Below are positions 46,816 through 58,114 of a stretch of DNA of 64,000 nucleotides, in pieces. The notes beneath the pieces were generated by a model. It made no database searches and was not told where the DNA came from. It saw only the letters and a list, made by a program, of their open reading frames with translations. Each line of letters begins with the position of its first letter. Within the stretch, counting starts at the first letter, position 1. A program made the position numbers and the translations under genes. The stretch covers positions 61,422,501 through 61,486,500 of the forward strand of contig NC_088931.1 in NCBI RefSeq assembly GCF_038396675.1. The letters are read 5' to 3'. The DNA comes from Hydra vulgaris. Its lineage: Eukaryota > Cnidaria > Hydrozoa > Anthoathecata > Hydridae.

Positions 46816-48530
46816 ATATGAAATAAACTTTTTTAATCCAGCAAGCGAAAAAATTATAATGAAAATAATAAAACAAAAAGCGAAAATTTATATATATATA
46901 TTTTTTTTCTCTGCGTAACAAAACGCGTCCGTTTACCACGATGTTTTGAATATGAAAAAAATATTAAATTTTGTCATTAAAACTTTATGCTATTAGTGTA
47001 GTTAAGGTGTAGTTAAGGCGATTTTTAATAATTATAGCGTCGGTATAATATTTGGCTGACTATAACATTATTCCGTTAAATGATCATGTCTGTGAATCAT
47101 GAAAAAACGAGTTAAATTAAAATGATAAACTTTGCCGAAACATAAAATAAAAATGTTTGTAGCGTAAAAAACCCAGACCGAAGATTTTTCTTTTTTTTAA
47201 AAAAAATCTTCTTAAAATTACTATCGCTTGTTCAAGTTTGAATAAGGTTTTCAATAAATACGCTTTTTAGGTGAAATGAACATTATAGTTTAATAATATG
47301 ATCTGTTCTGAAGTAAAGTAAGTTTTGTTTAATTGACTCCACTGGAATTTTCTTTTGATTTAACGGTATCTTCCTAGTTTATATTCTTGAAAAATGATCA
47401 ATAAGATTTTCATTTTAAGTCGTTAATCTATGCCTTTTTCTATCAAAAAGATGGTATGTCTTTCTTGGCTCATGGAAATGCGTAGATAAGCTTGGCGGAA
47501 AGTGTCCGTTTTGAGAAACTGCACTTTCCCATTTCTTTCTATTGACTGAACCAATATCGCTGATATTGGTAAGTCAATAGAAAGTCAATAGAAAGTAAGA
47601 GATACAAAAAAATTTGGAAATCCATTTTTTAACTTGTTTTGACAAAGATAGCTCAGCACATTTTCCGAGTTAGCATTTTTTTGTATACAATGAGTTATTC
47701 CAAAAAGATCAGAGCAGAGAGCTGTTGTGCCAATATCTTTTTGAAATCGTCAGACTTTTCCAAGATAATGTTGTGTAAGTGCTTTATTTCCAAAATAAAA
47801 AAATCATCAGTTCTTTTGAACATTTAATCTTGTCATTTATATTATATAGAAAGAATATATCATCAGCAGATTAAAATAATGCAGTTTTTGAAAACTGAAC
47901 AATATTCACAAATCATATTATCATAACCTTTGTTATGTGCGGCTGATATTCGGTGTGCAATCAAGAATAATAGAAAAATATTTCGTCTTTTTAACCAATG
48001 AAAGTATTTTGTTTTTTTAACCAATGAAATGATTTTATCTTTAATATCAGTTGATAGCACTTGAATAAGTTCATGTCTTTTACTCTCACTTTTCACCCTT
48101 TAAATTGTTCATTCGTAAACAAACAAGGAAAGGAATTCTGTAGTTTTAAGAAAATTTTCATTGTCATGAGCCACAAAAAGCAAAGTTTGGTACACCTAGA
48201 ACTCTTACAAGAGATATAGCGCGCTCTAAGATCTGATTCCAAATCTTTTCTTCACTGTTAAGCTTTTTTGTATTAACTCTATCAATAGTTGTTTTTGCTT
48301 TTAGACTTGAGCAGTAGCGTTTCCAAGTGATGATTCCAAGTTGGAAATGTGATCTATACCTTTCTTATGTAAAGAGAAAATTACTAGTATGATATGCCAA
48401 TCATTGCATCCATTCTGAGCGAGACTTTTGCTTTAACTCATTCATCCAAAAAAATAGCAGCAAAAACAAAATATCAGTTAATACAGAATATAAAAAATCA
48501 TATGGAGATATTCCTAACAAACATCTTTAT
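46816..48530. other. Mostly non-coding; one hairpin and one unassigned fragment
   Basis: An imperfect hairpin lies at 47535-47582 (TTTCTATTGACT, CCAATATC and complements). On the minus strand 48096-47863 shows AHRISAAHNKGYDNMICEYC, which could be a transposase scrap but is too short to assign. Confidence 0.35.
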
Positions 48531-48667
48531 CGTGTTGAAGTTTTCATTTATAATGCACTGCTAAAAACTTCCTTATTTTACCGTGTAGAAGTTTTCATTT
48601 ATAATGCACTGCTAAAAACTTCCTTATTTTACTGTGTAGAAGTTTTCATTTATAATGCACTGCTAAA
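48531..48667. repeat. 51-bp tandem repeat, 2.6 copies
   Basis: TTTTCATTTATAATGCACTG recurs at 48541, 48592 and 48643, with almost identical units. Confidence 0.95.
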
Positions 48668-48811
48668 TACATAATTTTTTTCTCTCAATGAAAATCTTTG
48701 CAAACTTGTTTCGGACAATTTCAACCAAAAGCGATCAAAAAATCCAGATAAAAAACAAATATATAGCTATTTAAGCAGTGTTTTTGCTTTTATGTTAATT
48801 CTTTTTTGCAG

Positions 48812-48935
48812 ATTACTCCAATCTTTTTTATTCCTACAGAGATATTAATACACTATTTGAAACAACAAACGAACAATTATCGAAAGTTAATGAGTGGTTT
48901 ATAAGTAATAAACTTTCTCTAAATGTGGATAAAAC
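48812..48935 (+). pseudogene. LINE RT scrap (copy G)
   Basis: Reads YSNLFYSYRDINTLFETTNE, then VNEWFISNKLSLNVDKTKF, the region directly after the FADD motif, where FADDTNLF would be expected; here it is preceded by ADYSN. A short echo (AATGTGGATAAAAC) follows. Confidence 0.75.
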
Positions 48936-48984
48936 CAAATTCATAGAAATAAATGTGGATAAAACACATTCTAAATGTGGAAAA

Positions 48985-49408
48985 AATACATTTTTCTTTA
49001 TAAAAGCTATTGATGCATTTTGAAATAGTTGTCGGACTTTTCGGCATTTTATAACCTTTTCGTTGCACGTAACCAGCTATAGCTTGGGATTTACTCATTG
49101 CTGTGTTAGCCATTCCATCAAAAGCTGCAACTTTTGACAATATTTCATTTAAAGATTCTTTTTTTACAAATGGCCAAATATTACTTATTTCAGTATTTTG
49201 TTTTTTCTTAGGAATATTATTTACTCCATCATTGTCATTTGATACCGATTTAGATATCAATATGTTGTGTCGTAGCTTCAAATGATTAATCATAGCAGTA
49301 GTTGAACTTCTCCATCCTATGTTCGTGTTGCACCTACCACATTTGGCTTCACCAATATTTTTTTTCGTCTTTCTTAAAAAATTCCCATACCTTGGATTTT
49401 TTTGACAT
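48985..49408 (-). pseudogene. hAT transposase N-terminus with BED zinc finger
   Basis: ATG at 49408 gives MSKKSKVWEFFKKDEK; after a frame slip in an A run, AKCGRCNTNI and MINHLKLRHN complete a C-x2-C...H-x4-H BED finger. The later part, SLNEILSKVAAFDGMANTAM, GYKMPKSPTTISKCI, is the segment that follows the finger in this hAT group and resembles relic 3. It is truncated near 48990 next to the LINE scrap; the catalytic domain is absent. Confidence 0.75.
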
Positions 49409-49974
49409 GGCTAAAAAAACCAGAGATGAATTATCTAAGAAAATCTAAAAAATTTTAACTTACCACTTTAAATTATGCAACCACAAATTGTATATTATAT
49501 TATATTTATTTAATTGTATATTATATTTATTTATTCACAAAAGATTAAAAATTATTATTATTAAGATTATTATTAAGATTTTTTTTTTATGGAACAAATA
49601 TGTATTTATATTTTTAAGCAATCTAAATAAACGACTGTTTTCTAAAAGCAAACAAAAATAATGTCACACAAAATAAAAATCATACAAAAATGCAATTTAA
49701 GTTTTCCACTTCAAGGTTATATAAAAATTCTAAGAACTTTTTCCGTTTGCAAAAAGAGAAATATTTTTTTCGTTTGCAAAAAGAGAAATTAACAGTACTT
49801 TTTTAAAAGCTTACTCTGCCTATACATTTTTGAAATTATTTGAATATTGGAGAAAGTATTCGAATATCAAATAGTAAAAAAATACGCTAATATATTCTTT
49901 TTTTTTTTTATTTACACTTTTGCCGATAAAAAAAAATTTACAGTCGTAACTTATAAAAAAATAATTACATGACC

Positions 49975-50015
49975 GGGGCTAGAAGAAGACAAATTTAGTC
50001 TTATCATTAGGACCC
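49975..50015 (-). repeat. LINE 3'-end stem-loop remnant
   Basis: On the minus strand the sequence is GGGTCCTAATGATAAGAC ... GTCTTCTTCTAGCCCC, the same pattern as the two other LINE 3' ends. It belongs to a LINE tail in the opposite orientation to the neighbouring copy. Confidence 0.75.
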
Positions 50016-50099
50016 AAATTATTCCAAAGAGTATTCGAACTTATAAAAACCCAAATTATTCCAAAAAGTATTCGAATATCAAGTATTCGAATACTCAAA

Positions 50100-50852
50100 T
50101 TGGATGGTCTAAAACCAACTTACTCCAAGTTTTAATGTTCATGTATAAAACAAATATAGGATTATCTCCTAAAATATTTCAATCCTATTTTGAAAAAATA
50201 TTTCATAAATATACAACAAAATTTTCAAATAGCAACTTTGTTGTCCCAAAATATAATTTAAAACTTACTTCATATTCAGTTCTTTATCGTGGACCTTACT
50301 TGTGGAAAATGTTTCCCATGATTGTAAATACACATAAAACTAATATAGAGCAGTTTAAAAATGAATCAAAACAGACATTCTTACTTATGGATTTTAATAT
50401 ATCCAATTTTAAATGTTTTTTTTTTAAATTAAAACTTAAATACAAAAAAATAATTAATACAAAAATTACGTCACTGAGTGTATCAACATTATTTTTTCAT
50501 TACCTTAGTGATATACTTCTCGCGTTTGCTAATTTATTTACGTTATTTCTATGAAATATACTAATTTATTTATGTTATTTCTATGGTGTATAATAATTCA
50601 TTTACTTTTAATTTTTAAATCTTAGTTTAAATTTTTAGGCAAATGATAATATCTTATTCGCTTGATCTTACTCATTCCTTAAATTTTGATTCTTTTATTT
50701 TTTTTTAAATGACAACAAATTGTTATCTATTTTACTTTTATATTTTTTTAAATAAAATGTTTGTTAACTATAGGTATTTCTATATTACGCTTTTTGTAAA
50801 TACGTGACAATGGGGCTCGGTGATAAGGCTAAATAAGTCTTCTTCTTGCCCC
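50100..50852 (+). pseudogene. LINE copy F: RT C-terminus and 3' UTR
   Basis: The frame 50135-50554 gives MFMYKTNIGLSPKIFQSYF, then VLYRGPYLWKMFP, the terminal part of the RT ORF. The 3' UTR ends at the conserved stem-loop 50812-50852 (GGGGCTCGGTGATAAGGC ... GTCTTCTTCTTGCCCC). Confidence 0.8.
50812..50852 (+). repeat. LINE 3'-end stem-loop
   Basis: GGGGC pairs with GCCCC. An inner stem can form between AAGGC/GTCTT-type segments, and the pattern is shared with 37907-37948 (minus) and 49975-50015 (minus). Confidence 0.8.
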
Positions 50853-52058
50853 GCCAATATTTATTTTTATTTATATACTTCGAAACTGTATATATTATTA
50901 AACGGCAAAATAAACAAGGAAAAAAACAAACAAAAAAACAATAACATAGATATCGCAGTTTGTAAGCCATTTGACGTTTTGAAAAGTGGTGTTTACATTA
51001 TAACTTTTTTCTCCTTATTTGTAGATTTTTCCAAGAAGCAGGACAGGAAAAATCTATTTTTTACACTTTCTTCAGTTATTTCAAGCAGTTTATTAAAGTA
51101 CTATTTTTTAGAGAAACTGCAAAAAGAGAACTTTTTGCAGTTTCTATTGTTTTCTTTTCCTCTTGGCTATTACGATCGTCATTGTCTGACTAGCCTATAT
51201 TGCAATCTTTTGAAGCTTCATAAATTTTATCATTAGACATTTCCTTTACAGATAAAGAAAAGTTTATTATCAGTAGAGAACAATCATTTTTATTGCGATA
51301 ATCACTTCATAAAATACTTACCTTGCAAAAATTTTTTGATCTAAGTTGGAAAAAATTAGATACGTCACCCCCTCCTCCTCCTTTGAAATCTCTTCGCGAC
51401 GGCCCTGACTCGGGGAGTATTGAAAGATCCCAACCGTACCAAGAATGAAAAAGATCCAAATCATAGATATAAACATACTATCAAAGCTTTTATCATGCTT
51501 TTATCAAGTTTTCAATGCTTATATTTAAAGCATTTCAATGTCTTATCTTTACTTTTGGGAGGAAATACGAGGTTTAATCTTTAAAGTTTTGGACTAACCA
51601 GTTTAAAGGAATGGTAAGAATTTCAAGTAAAAAAAATTGTTGAGAAAGAAAAACGAGAAAACGTATAGATATATAGTGGAAATAATTTTTTTTTTATAAA
51701 AGTTTTTATAACATCTTTAAATTCTTTAAAATACCAATACTTTTAAATACAAAATTTATATATCAAAATTTTAAAAATATATTTTTTTATCACAAATAAT
51801 AATATATATCAAAATATTCATAGAAAAATTATTTTTACGATTTTTAAGTTTTATTAATTATATTTTACTTATTAAGATGTAAAAAAATCAGCAACAACAA
51901 CGAAAAGTAATATAGATACAAAAAAAAAGAAATTATTTTTAAAATTACCTGATTAAGGATTTATGTTTTCTTATCTTAAAAATATAAACATTTATATGTG
52001 CACAAAGTTGTTGCTTTATATTAAATCTATAAATTCAGCCAAAGGTTACTTAATGAAA
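50853..52058. other. Non-coding stretch
   Basis: Includes GCGACGGCCCTG near 51395-51406, like the right end of the 186-bp MITE at 18.7-18.9 kb, but no left partner was found. Otherwise A+T-rich and featureless. Confidence 0.35.
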
Positions 52059-52511
52059 TCATTTATTTTCGGATAAATTTAAAGAATTTAAAGAGGATGG
52101 CGTTTGATAGAGAAAATGATCCGCTATATCTTTCATACTTTTGTTATTAAACTCAGGCGTTCCCTTATGATCACTGGATGAATGATGCCTTACTGAGCTC
52201 TGATTTTTTCTTGAAAAAGAATTTTGACTAACATTTGGCATTGAAATATGGTGTTGATTTACTTCTGATCCAGAGATTTTCTTTACTAAACTAGGTACGT
52301 AAATCTGATTTTGAAACTCGTGAGTGTCATTAAACGATTTTGAGAGTAATGAACTCGAATCTTTGAATTTTGTAGAATCTTTGAATTTTGTAGAACCTTC
52401 TGCATGTTGATCTGAAAATACTTCTTCTGCATGTAGATCTGAAAATACTTCTTCTTTTGAAGAAAAACTAAAATCTAAAGCGTTCTCTTGCGAAAGCATT
52501 TTTTGAAAGTC
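52059..52511 (-). CDS. Probable terminal exon of an unrecognised host gene
   Basis: An open frame of about 150 codons begins right after an acceptor (TCAATTTTAG, exon from 52511). It reads DFQKMLSQENALDFSFSSKE in phase, so the methionine at 52499 need not be the start. The protein is Ser/Asn-rich and disordered-looking with short internal duplications (EEVFSDLHAEEVFSDQHAE; STKFKDSTKFKDS) and ends SSLNSLNLSENK. It matches no transposon family I know. Upstream exons would lie at higher coordinates; none was recognised before the large transposon at 52.7 kb. Confidence 0.5.
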   Translation of the reverse strand, partial: DFQKMLSQENALDFSFSSKEEVFSDLHAEEVFSDQHAEGSTKFKDSTKFKDSSSLLSKSFNDTHEFQNQIYVPSLVKKISGSEVNQHHISMPNVSQNSFSRKNQSSVRHHSSSDHKGTPEFNNKSMKDIADHFLYQTPSSLNSLNLSENK

Positions 52512-52721
52512 CTAAAATTGACATAATTAACATAAACTAAAATTAGTTAAAATATTTAACATCAGTATAAAACCTCCACCCTTGTCAAGTACAACCCTCC
52601 TCCTCTTCAACCAAAATGTCTTTAAAAAAATAAAAAACTAGAACAAGTGAGAAATTAATTCAGTACAATATTAATGGAAAATAGAAAACTTTATCAATGC
52701 CTGAAAAAAACAACAAGTAAA

Positions 52722-53412
52722 TATGGGGTAAAAATATATGAAATCATGAAAAAAAAATAATTTTCGACACCAATTTACGTCTCAGAATTTGTTTATTTTT
52801 ACACCACTTGCAGTCCATATCAAAAAAATAATAACTGCGAAAATTTTCTGAAGCGACTACAAAGCAACTTTGACATACAGTATCTTCATAATGGCTTGGG
52901 GAAGTTTCCTAAAATTTAGTACTCTAATAGATTTTAACTTAAGGAATCCAAAAAAAACACCCTCAAGACTCGATTATCTCAAGAAATGCCTCATTTGTCC
53001 AATTTTGTTCAAAATTAATGACTTGTTAATTAGTGATTTTTGGAGGTAAAAAAAAGACTGTGGCCCAAAATCCCGAGTAAAAAGTTTAATTGTATATCAT
53101 TATTTCATTTTAGGTCTACTGAAAAAAATTAGATTCATCAATTGTCTCTCTAATACATGATCAAAATTTGCATTTAAAAATGGTGTCTTTTTAGAAAAAT
53201 TTAAATTTTGTAACAAAAACAATTAAAATATTTTGTAAAACATTTATTTGAATAAAACATCAAATAGTGTTATTTATTGACTAGTTTAGGATATTTATAG
53301 TCATGGGCCAAGGAAGACGCCCTCCCCTCCCACGGGAGGCCCCCACGCCGCCCCCATCTTCCTAGATTTTTTATTACTTTTTTTTTTTTACATAAAATGA
53401 ATAAATAATAGT
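52722..53412. repeat. Left TIR of long-TIR transposon copy 1
   Basis: Inverted partner of 56597-57288. Some internal deletions relative to the partner are visible near 52750 and 52850. Confidence 0.88.
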
Positions 53413-53762
53413 TGATTGTTAAAATACATTTTAAAAACATATTTTTTCAGTTTAAGTTTGAGAAACAGTTTATTTGCGTTACTTCAAATCGATAAATACT
53501 TACCTATTATTTCAAAGATCTTTTTACGATTTTAAGTCATAAATTTTAAAACCAAAGATATTAAAACGTTTTTAAAACATTTTGACAATCAATATCTTTA
53601 TGTAGTTTTAGACTAATATAGTCATTGACATAATAAGATGGGAGTGATTTGTGATTTATTTAAACCCCCACCCCTCCTTTTCAGCCTACAATTCAAGAAT
53701 TTGAAAAAAATAAAAGACATTTTAAATGCAAAATAGGTAAATAAAATAAAAACAAAATTATT

Positions 53763-56385
53763 TTAAACATAATTAATTTTTTTTTGTAACCAACAGTTTA
53801 TATTCTTCAAATCTAAATCAGATATGTTGTATGTACGACCTGATATTGTTCGCAGTGTAGAAATTAGGCATATAACTTCAGAATTGAGCACCCAACACTC
53901 ATCAGTTCTCATTGGCCAAAAGAAGTTTTTACCTGGTCCATGTGGATGCATGAATCTGACTTTTATATCAAGCTCACTTACATCTTCAGCATTCCCTACC
54001 CACCAAAAGCCATCATAAAAACATGCAATATAATCCATTTTTTTAATATTTAATGAAATATCTACATAATGTTTGCTTTTTGGAATGATATCAAATATTT
54101 CAGTGCATGCATCAGTACTTATTTTTTTATAACTTATAGTGTTTGGAGCAATTGGAATAAAATGATGATACATCCTTGTGCAGAAACTGTTCTTCCACCT
54201 AAATATCTTTTTTCTAATTGTGCTCGTGTTTGATCAATTTCTTCTTTTGAAAATAACTTAAAATAAATTCCATTTATCTTGGCTTCACAAAAGGAGTACA
54301 TTAAATTAACATCTAAAATCTGCCCAGTAGTTATTTGTTTTAGACTTTCTTGACATACTACTCTTTTAACAGTCCCACCAATACCATCACAGGGGGATTT
54401 ACCATGACTGGTAGCAAAAAATACCCATTCAGCATTTAAATCAAAGATTGATAAAATTTTTAAAATTTTTAAATTATGCTGCACAACCATCGGAAAAGTA
54501 TTTCACACTTGATACATCAGGTTGATTTTCTTTGATATATCTAGTTATATCTTCCTGAGTCTTGTAAATAAATCCTGTGTCATGATCAACATCTTCTGAA
54601 AGGTAACAAAAAGATTTATGTTTGAGAAGTTTGTTCTCTATAAAATAAAGTACAATTGTATAAAGTGAGCATTGACTTTTGCTCCAGTGATAACTTTGAA
54701 CCTCATCCTGAACAACATATTGATAGTTTTCAGCAAAATCTCCTAAAATTAAGCATTCGTTTTGGTTAAGATTTTCTTTACAGTTTTTTAAATATCTACT
54801 TTGTGTTTTTGCAATATATGAATGAGTGGTAAGGTTGTCAATGCTGTCACATAATAAATCATTAAATTCATCTAGTGGCAATGACTGTGAAAGTAGTGTT
54901 GTACGATCGGTACTCTGCCATTGCTTAAATACTACATCTTCTTCATGCTCATGGTCCATAAACTCCTGCACTAAAAAACTTTTTAACACTTCAATACCAG
55001 GGCATTGGTTACATCGATGCAACATACATTCTGCATTTTCAAGAGAGCAAACAATCAATGCCATGAAATCTTTATAACTTTTATTCCACCTAATGGCATC
55101 AATGAGAAATTTTGTATTTTGGTGATGTATGCAAACACATACATTGTGGGTACCTGACGCATTAGTTGTAATACACCATTTAGGTTTAAGAGTACAAAAT
55201 TTTGACAAACTGACTTTGACGTTAGGGTAGTCTTTTTTAAATGCAACATGTAATTCATTAAGATTGAGTAGCAATAATCTTTTTTGAACATGTTGGTTTT
55301 TCTTAATAATTACATAATCTTTTTTTCCTGGCATCATTCTTGAAAATTCATCACTTTGATAAAAGTTAATCAGTAAATTAACAGTTTCTGGTGAAAGTGG
55401 GTTTCCAGTTATTTTTTCCGGGTAATGATAGAATTCCATTCTCATTTTTAACTTTTCTTGCTGTTCGAACAAGATACTCAGACACTTCAAAGTAGCTTGA
55501 TATCTTTTTACGTGTTCATGATTTTGGTGCGAGTGTTAACATTTGCACCTTATGGCAATAAGAGTCAGTCTCTGAAATTTTATTTTTTATTTCATACATT
55601 AAAATGTCTAGATCATGGTCATTGTTAATGTTGCTGTTTGAAATGGGGCTTTTTATTTCTGTTGTTAAAAAAGTTTCTTTAATATTATATGCTAATGAGA
55701 CCATTTTTGCAACTCTGTCAATAGTGTTCTTAAACTTTTGTTTTGCTACAGGCAATTTGCTGTGTTTTGAAAGACTTTTTAGTTTGACTGGTGAAATTCC
55801 AAGCAATTCTATAGTGGTATCTAACTTAATTTTTTTCTCACTTTTGGATTCGCATTCCTCCTGTGAATTTAAATCTTCATCAGTTTCTATTGCTTTTTTG
55901 TAACATTTACTGCAGAATTTCCAACCTGGGATTACATAAACATTATTTTTTTGCAAATAGTTTGCCATGTCTATGGAAATCTTTATATTACCTAAACAAC
56001 AAATTTAGTTTTACGTGGTTAAAATAACTGAAATTATCAAACATTTTATAAATAATAAATTGTTTTCTTTTAATTTCCATATCAATTCTGTTGTAAATAA
56101 GGTAAGATTACCTTTTATAGCAATTTTTTTACTTTCCTTGTGAGTTCCAAAAGGATTGCAACACTTTGTAATTTTTCTCTCAAAATATTTTCCATAGAAT
56201 TGCTCATGATAACAACATATAATTCTTATTGAACTATATTTTTCCTTTAAATTTGCTCGCCATATTATTTCTTCTTGTTTTTCGCAAGGAAGATCTTTAA
56301 ATTGAACAAAACCTTGTTTTCTTGAAAATCCAGTTTTGTGGCAATGAATGTTAAGACTTTTTCCAATGTCTCCAAATTTCTCCAT
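53763..56385 (-). pseudogene. Transposase of the long-TIR element, copy 1
   Basis: Exon 1 (56385-56112) has a Cys/His-rich head: ICCYHEQFYGKYFE, then ITKCCNPFGTH. A 120-bp intron (GTAATC... TTGTTTAG, 56111-55992) is read in phase and joins to IKISIDMANYLQKN and WKFCSKCYKKA, a second CxxC. The middle region (55490-54474) has RMMPGKKDYV, LKPKWCITTNASGTHNVCV, LHRCNQCPG, then LGDFAENYQYVVQDEVQSYH and VKYFSDGCAA; the Asp residues in GDFAENY and FSDG are candidate catalytic acids. FFATSHGKSPCDGIGGTVKR follows (54490-54134). The C-terminal domain (54173-53763) reads ACFYDGFWWVGNAEDV, RFMHPHGPGKNFFWP, DECWVLNSEVIC. Lesions: TGA after LAPKS (about 55517), a +1 shift near 55418, a TAA after GCAA, and a shift near 54150. 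Confidence 0.8.
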
Positions 56386-56596
56386 ATTAATTATTTTTAT
56401 TATTTATTACCTAACAAAATAATATAAAAACTATAAAATTAAAAGTAATTCTTTAAGAAAATACAAACAAGTAAATACCTTTAAAAAGAACAAAACAAAA
56501 CTTATGTTTGTTTTTTATATAAAAGGAGGTTTTAAGTCACCAATTTGAAATAATGAAATTTTTTTTTTTTCAAAATTAAAATTAAATTGTATGTTT

Positions 56597-57288
56597 TGGC
56601 ATTATTTATTCATTTTATGCACAAAAAAAAAAAAAAAAAAATCTAGGGAGATTGGGGGAGGGGCGTAGGGGCCTTCCGTGGGAGGGGAGGGTATCTCCCT
56701 TGGCCCATGACTATAAATGTCCTAAACTAGTCAATAAATGACACTATTTAATGTTTTATTCAAATAAATGTTTTACAAAATATTTTAATTGCTTTTGTTA
56801 CAAAATTTAAATTTTTCTAAAAAGACACCATTTTTAAATGCAAATTTTGATCACGTATTAGAGAGACAATTGATGAATCTAATTTTTTTCAGTAGACCTA
56901 AGATGAAATAATGATATACAATTAAACTTTTTACTCGGGATTTTGGGCCACAGTCTTCATTTTACCTCTAAAAATCACTAATTTACAAGTCAATAATTTT
57001 GAACAAAATTGGATAAATGAGGCATTTCTTGAGATAATCGAGTCTTAAGAGTGCTATTTTTGGATTTCTGTATGTCAAAGTTGCTTTGTAGTCACTTCAG
57101 AAAATCACTAAAATGCTGAGTCAGCGTTATTTCAAGTGACAATATCTCTGGAACCCATTGGTATTTTTAACTAAAATTTTCGCATTTATTATTTTTTTGA
57201 TATGGACTGCAAGTGGTGTAAAAATAAACAAATTCTGAGACATAAGGATGTCATGGTCTGGATGATTTCATATATTTTTACCCTATGC
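56597..57288. repeat. Right TIR of long-TIR transposon copy 1
   Basis: Inverted partner of 52722-53412; it includes the segment around 57120-57170 that the left TIR lacks but copy 2 keeps. Confidence 0.88.
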
Positions 57289-57651
57289 ACTGTAACTATC
57301 ATTAAATCAAGAGGTAATTTTACCAGATTTTCGATATCAAATAGAATTTTGAGGTCTTGGCACAAAAATTATTAGAATTTTTGGATAGCTTTAGAAATTT
57401 TTTTTTTTTACCAAAAATAATTTTTTTGCATACTTAAGTCAAGCTACAGAACTTCAGGCACAGTTGATCTTTATATACATTACTGCTAAGTGTAAAATAG
57501 AACTTGAGATGTATATCTGAAAAGCAAAGCTTACCCAAAACAAAGTGCTAAACATTGCAAAACTAAATAAATAAACAAAATTAATTTTTTTTAATGTAAA
57601 CTAAAAAAATAAAGTGTTATTTTCATGAGACAGCATCCTATCACGACCTTA

Positions 57652-58114
57652 CAGAGTTTCCACTATTAAAACTGAGGCTAAAAGTAAGGATTTTAAGGAG
57701 ATTTAAGGAGATATTTTTCTAATATTTAAGGAGATTTGGTCACAAATGACACTTTTTTTAAGAAAAAGTAAGAAAATTAAGGAGAAAACATTAGAAACAG
57801 AATCTTATTTTTTTCAATAAATTTTAAATATAAACAGAAAAATTATTATAAATTAATATATTACTTTAGATACATATAAATATATATATAATAAAAATAT
57901 AGGTTTGCAAACTAAAGAACTATATATTTTTTTCTTTGTTAATAAGTATCTTTCACTTTAATAAAATTTCCTAAATGATTAAAAAATAAAAAAATAACGA
58001 GAAATTAAGGAGAGCAGTCAAATTTTATCTTTTTTTAAGGTTATTTAAGGACTTTTTAGGAGAATATATTTTTTTAAGGATATTTAAGGTTTTTAAGGAG
58101 GAGTGGGAACCCTG
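57652..58114. mobile_element. 463-bp MITE with 5-bp target duplication
   Basis: Ends CAGAGTTTCCACT and AGTGGGAACCCTG are imperfect inverted repeats; the interior is rich in 'ttaaggagattt'-type repeats on both arms. CCTTA occurs on both sides (57647-57651 and 58115-58119). Probable hAT-type (hAT5-like) by termini and 5-bp duplication; inferred. Confidence 0.75.

Larger units (their letters stand above)
52722..57288 (-). mobile_element. DNA transposon with ~690-bp TIRs and unclassified transposase, copy 1
   Basis: The left TIR (52722-53412) and right TIR (56597-57288) match in inverted order over nearly their whole length. Shared blocks include GGGTAAAAATATATGAAATC at the tip, TGCAGTCCATAT, 'actcgggattttgggcc', 'ttagagagacaattgatga', and a G/C-rich inner part (GGGAGGGGAGGG near 56680 and its complement near 53320). 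The transposase gene occupies the interior on the minus strand. Target-site duplication could not be fixed. A second copy in the opposite direction starts at 59467. Confidence 0.9.

Noticed and set aside
55400..55430. Programmed frameshift in the transposase A run
   Set aside because: Both copies need a shift here, but in different directions and with different run lengths (A6 with an extra base, A8), fitting independent indels.
55604..55903. 99-codon plus-strand ORF
   Set aside because: Antisense shadow of the transposase; the mirror ORF at 61716-62015 is the same artefact in copy 2.
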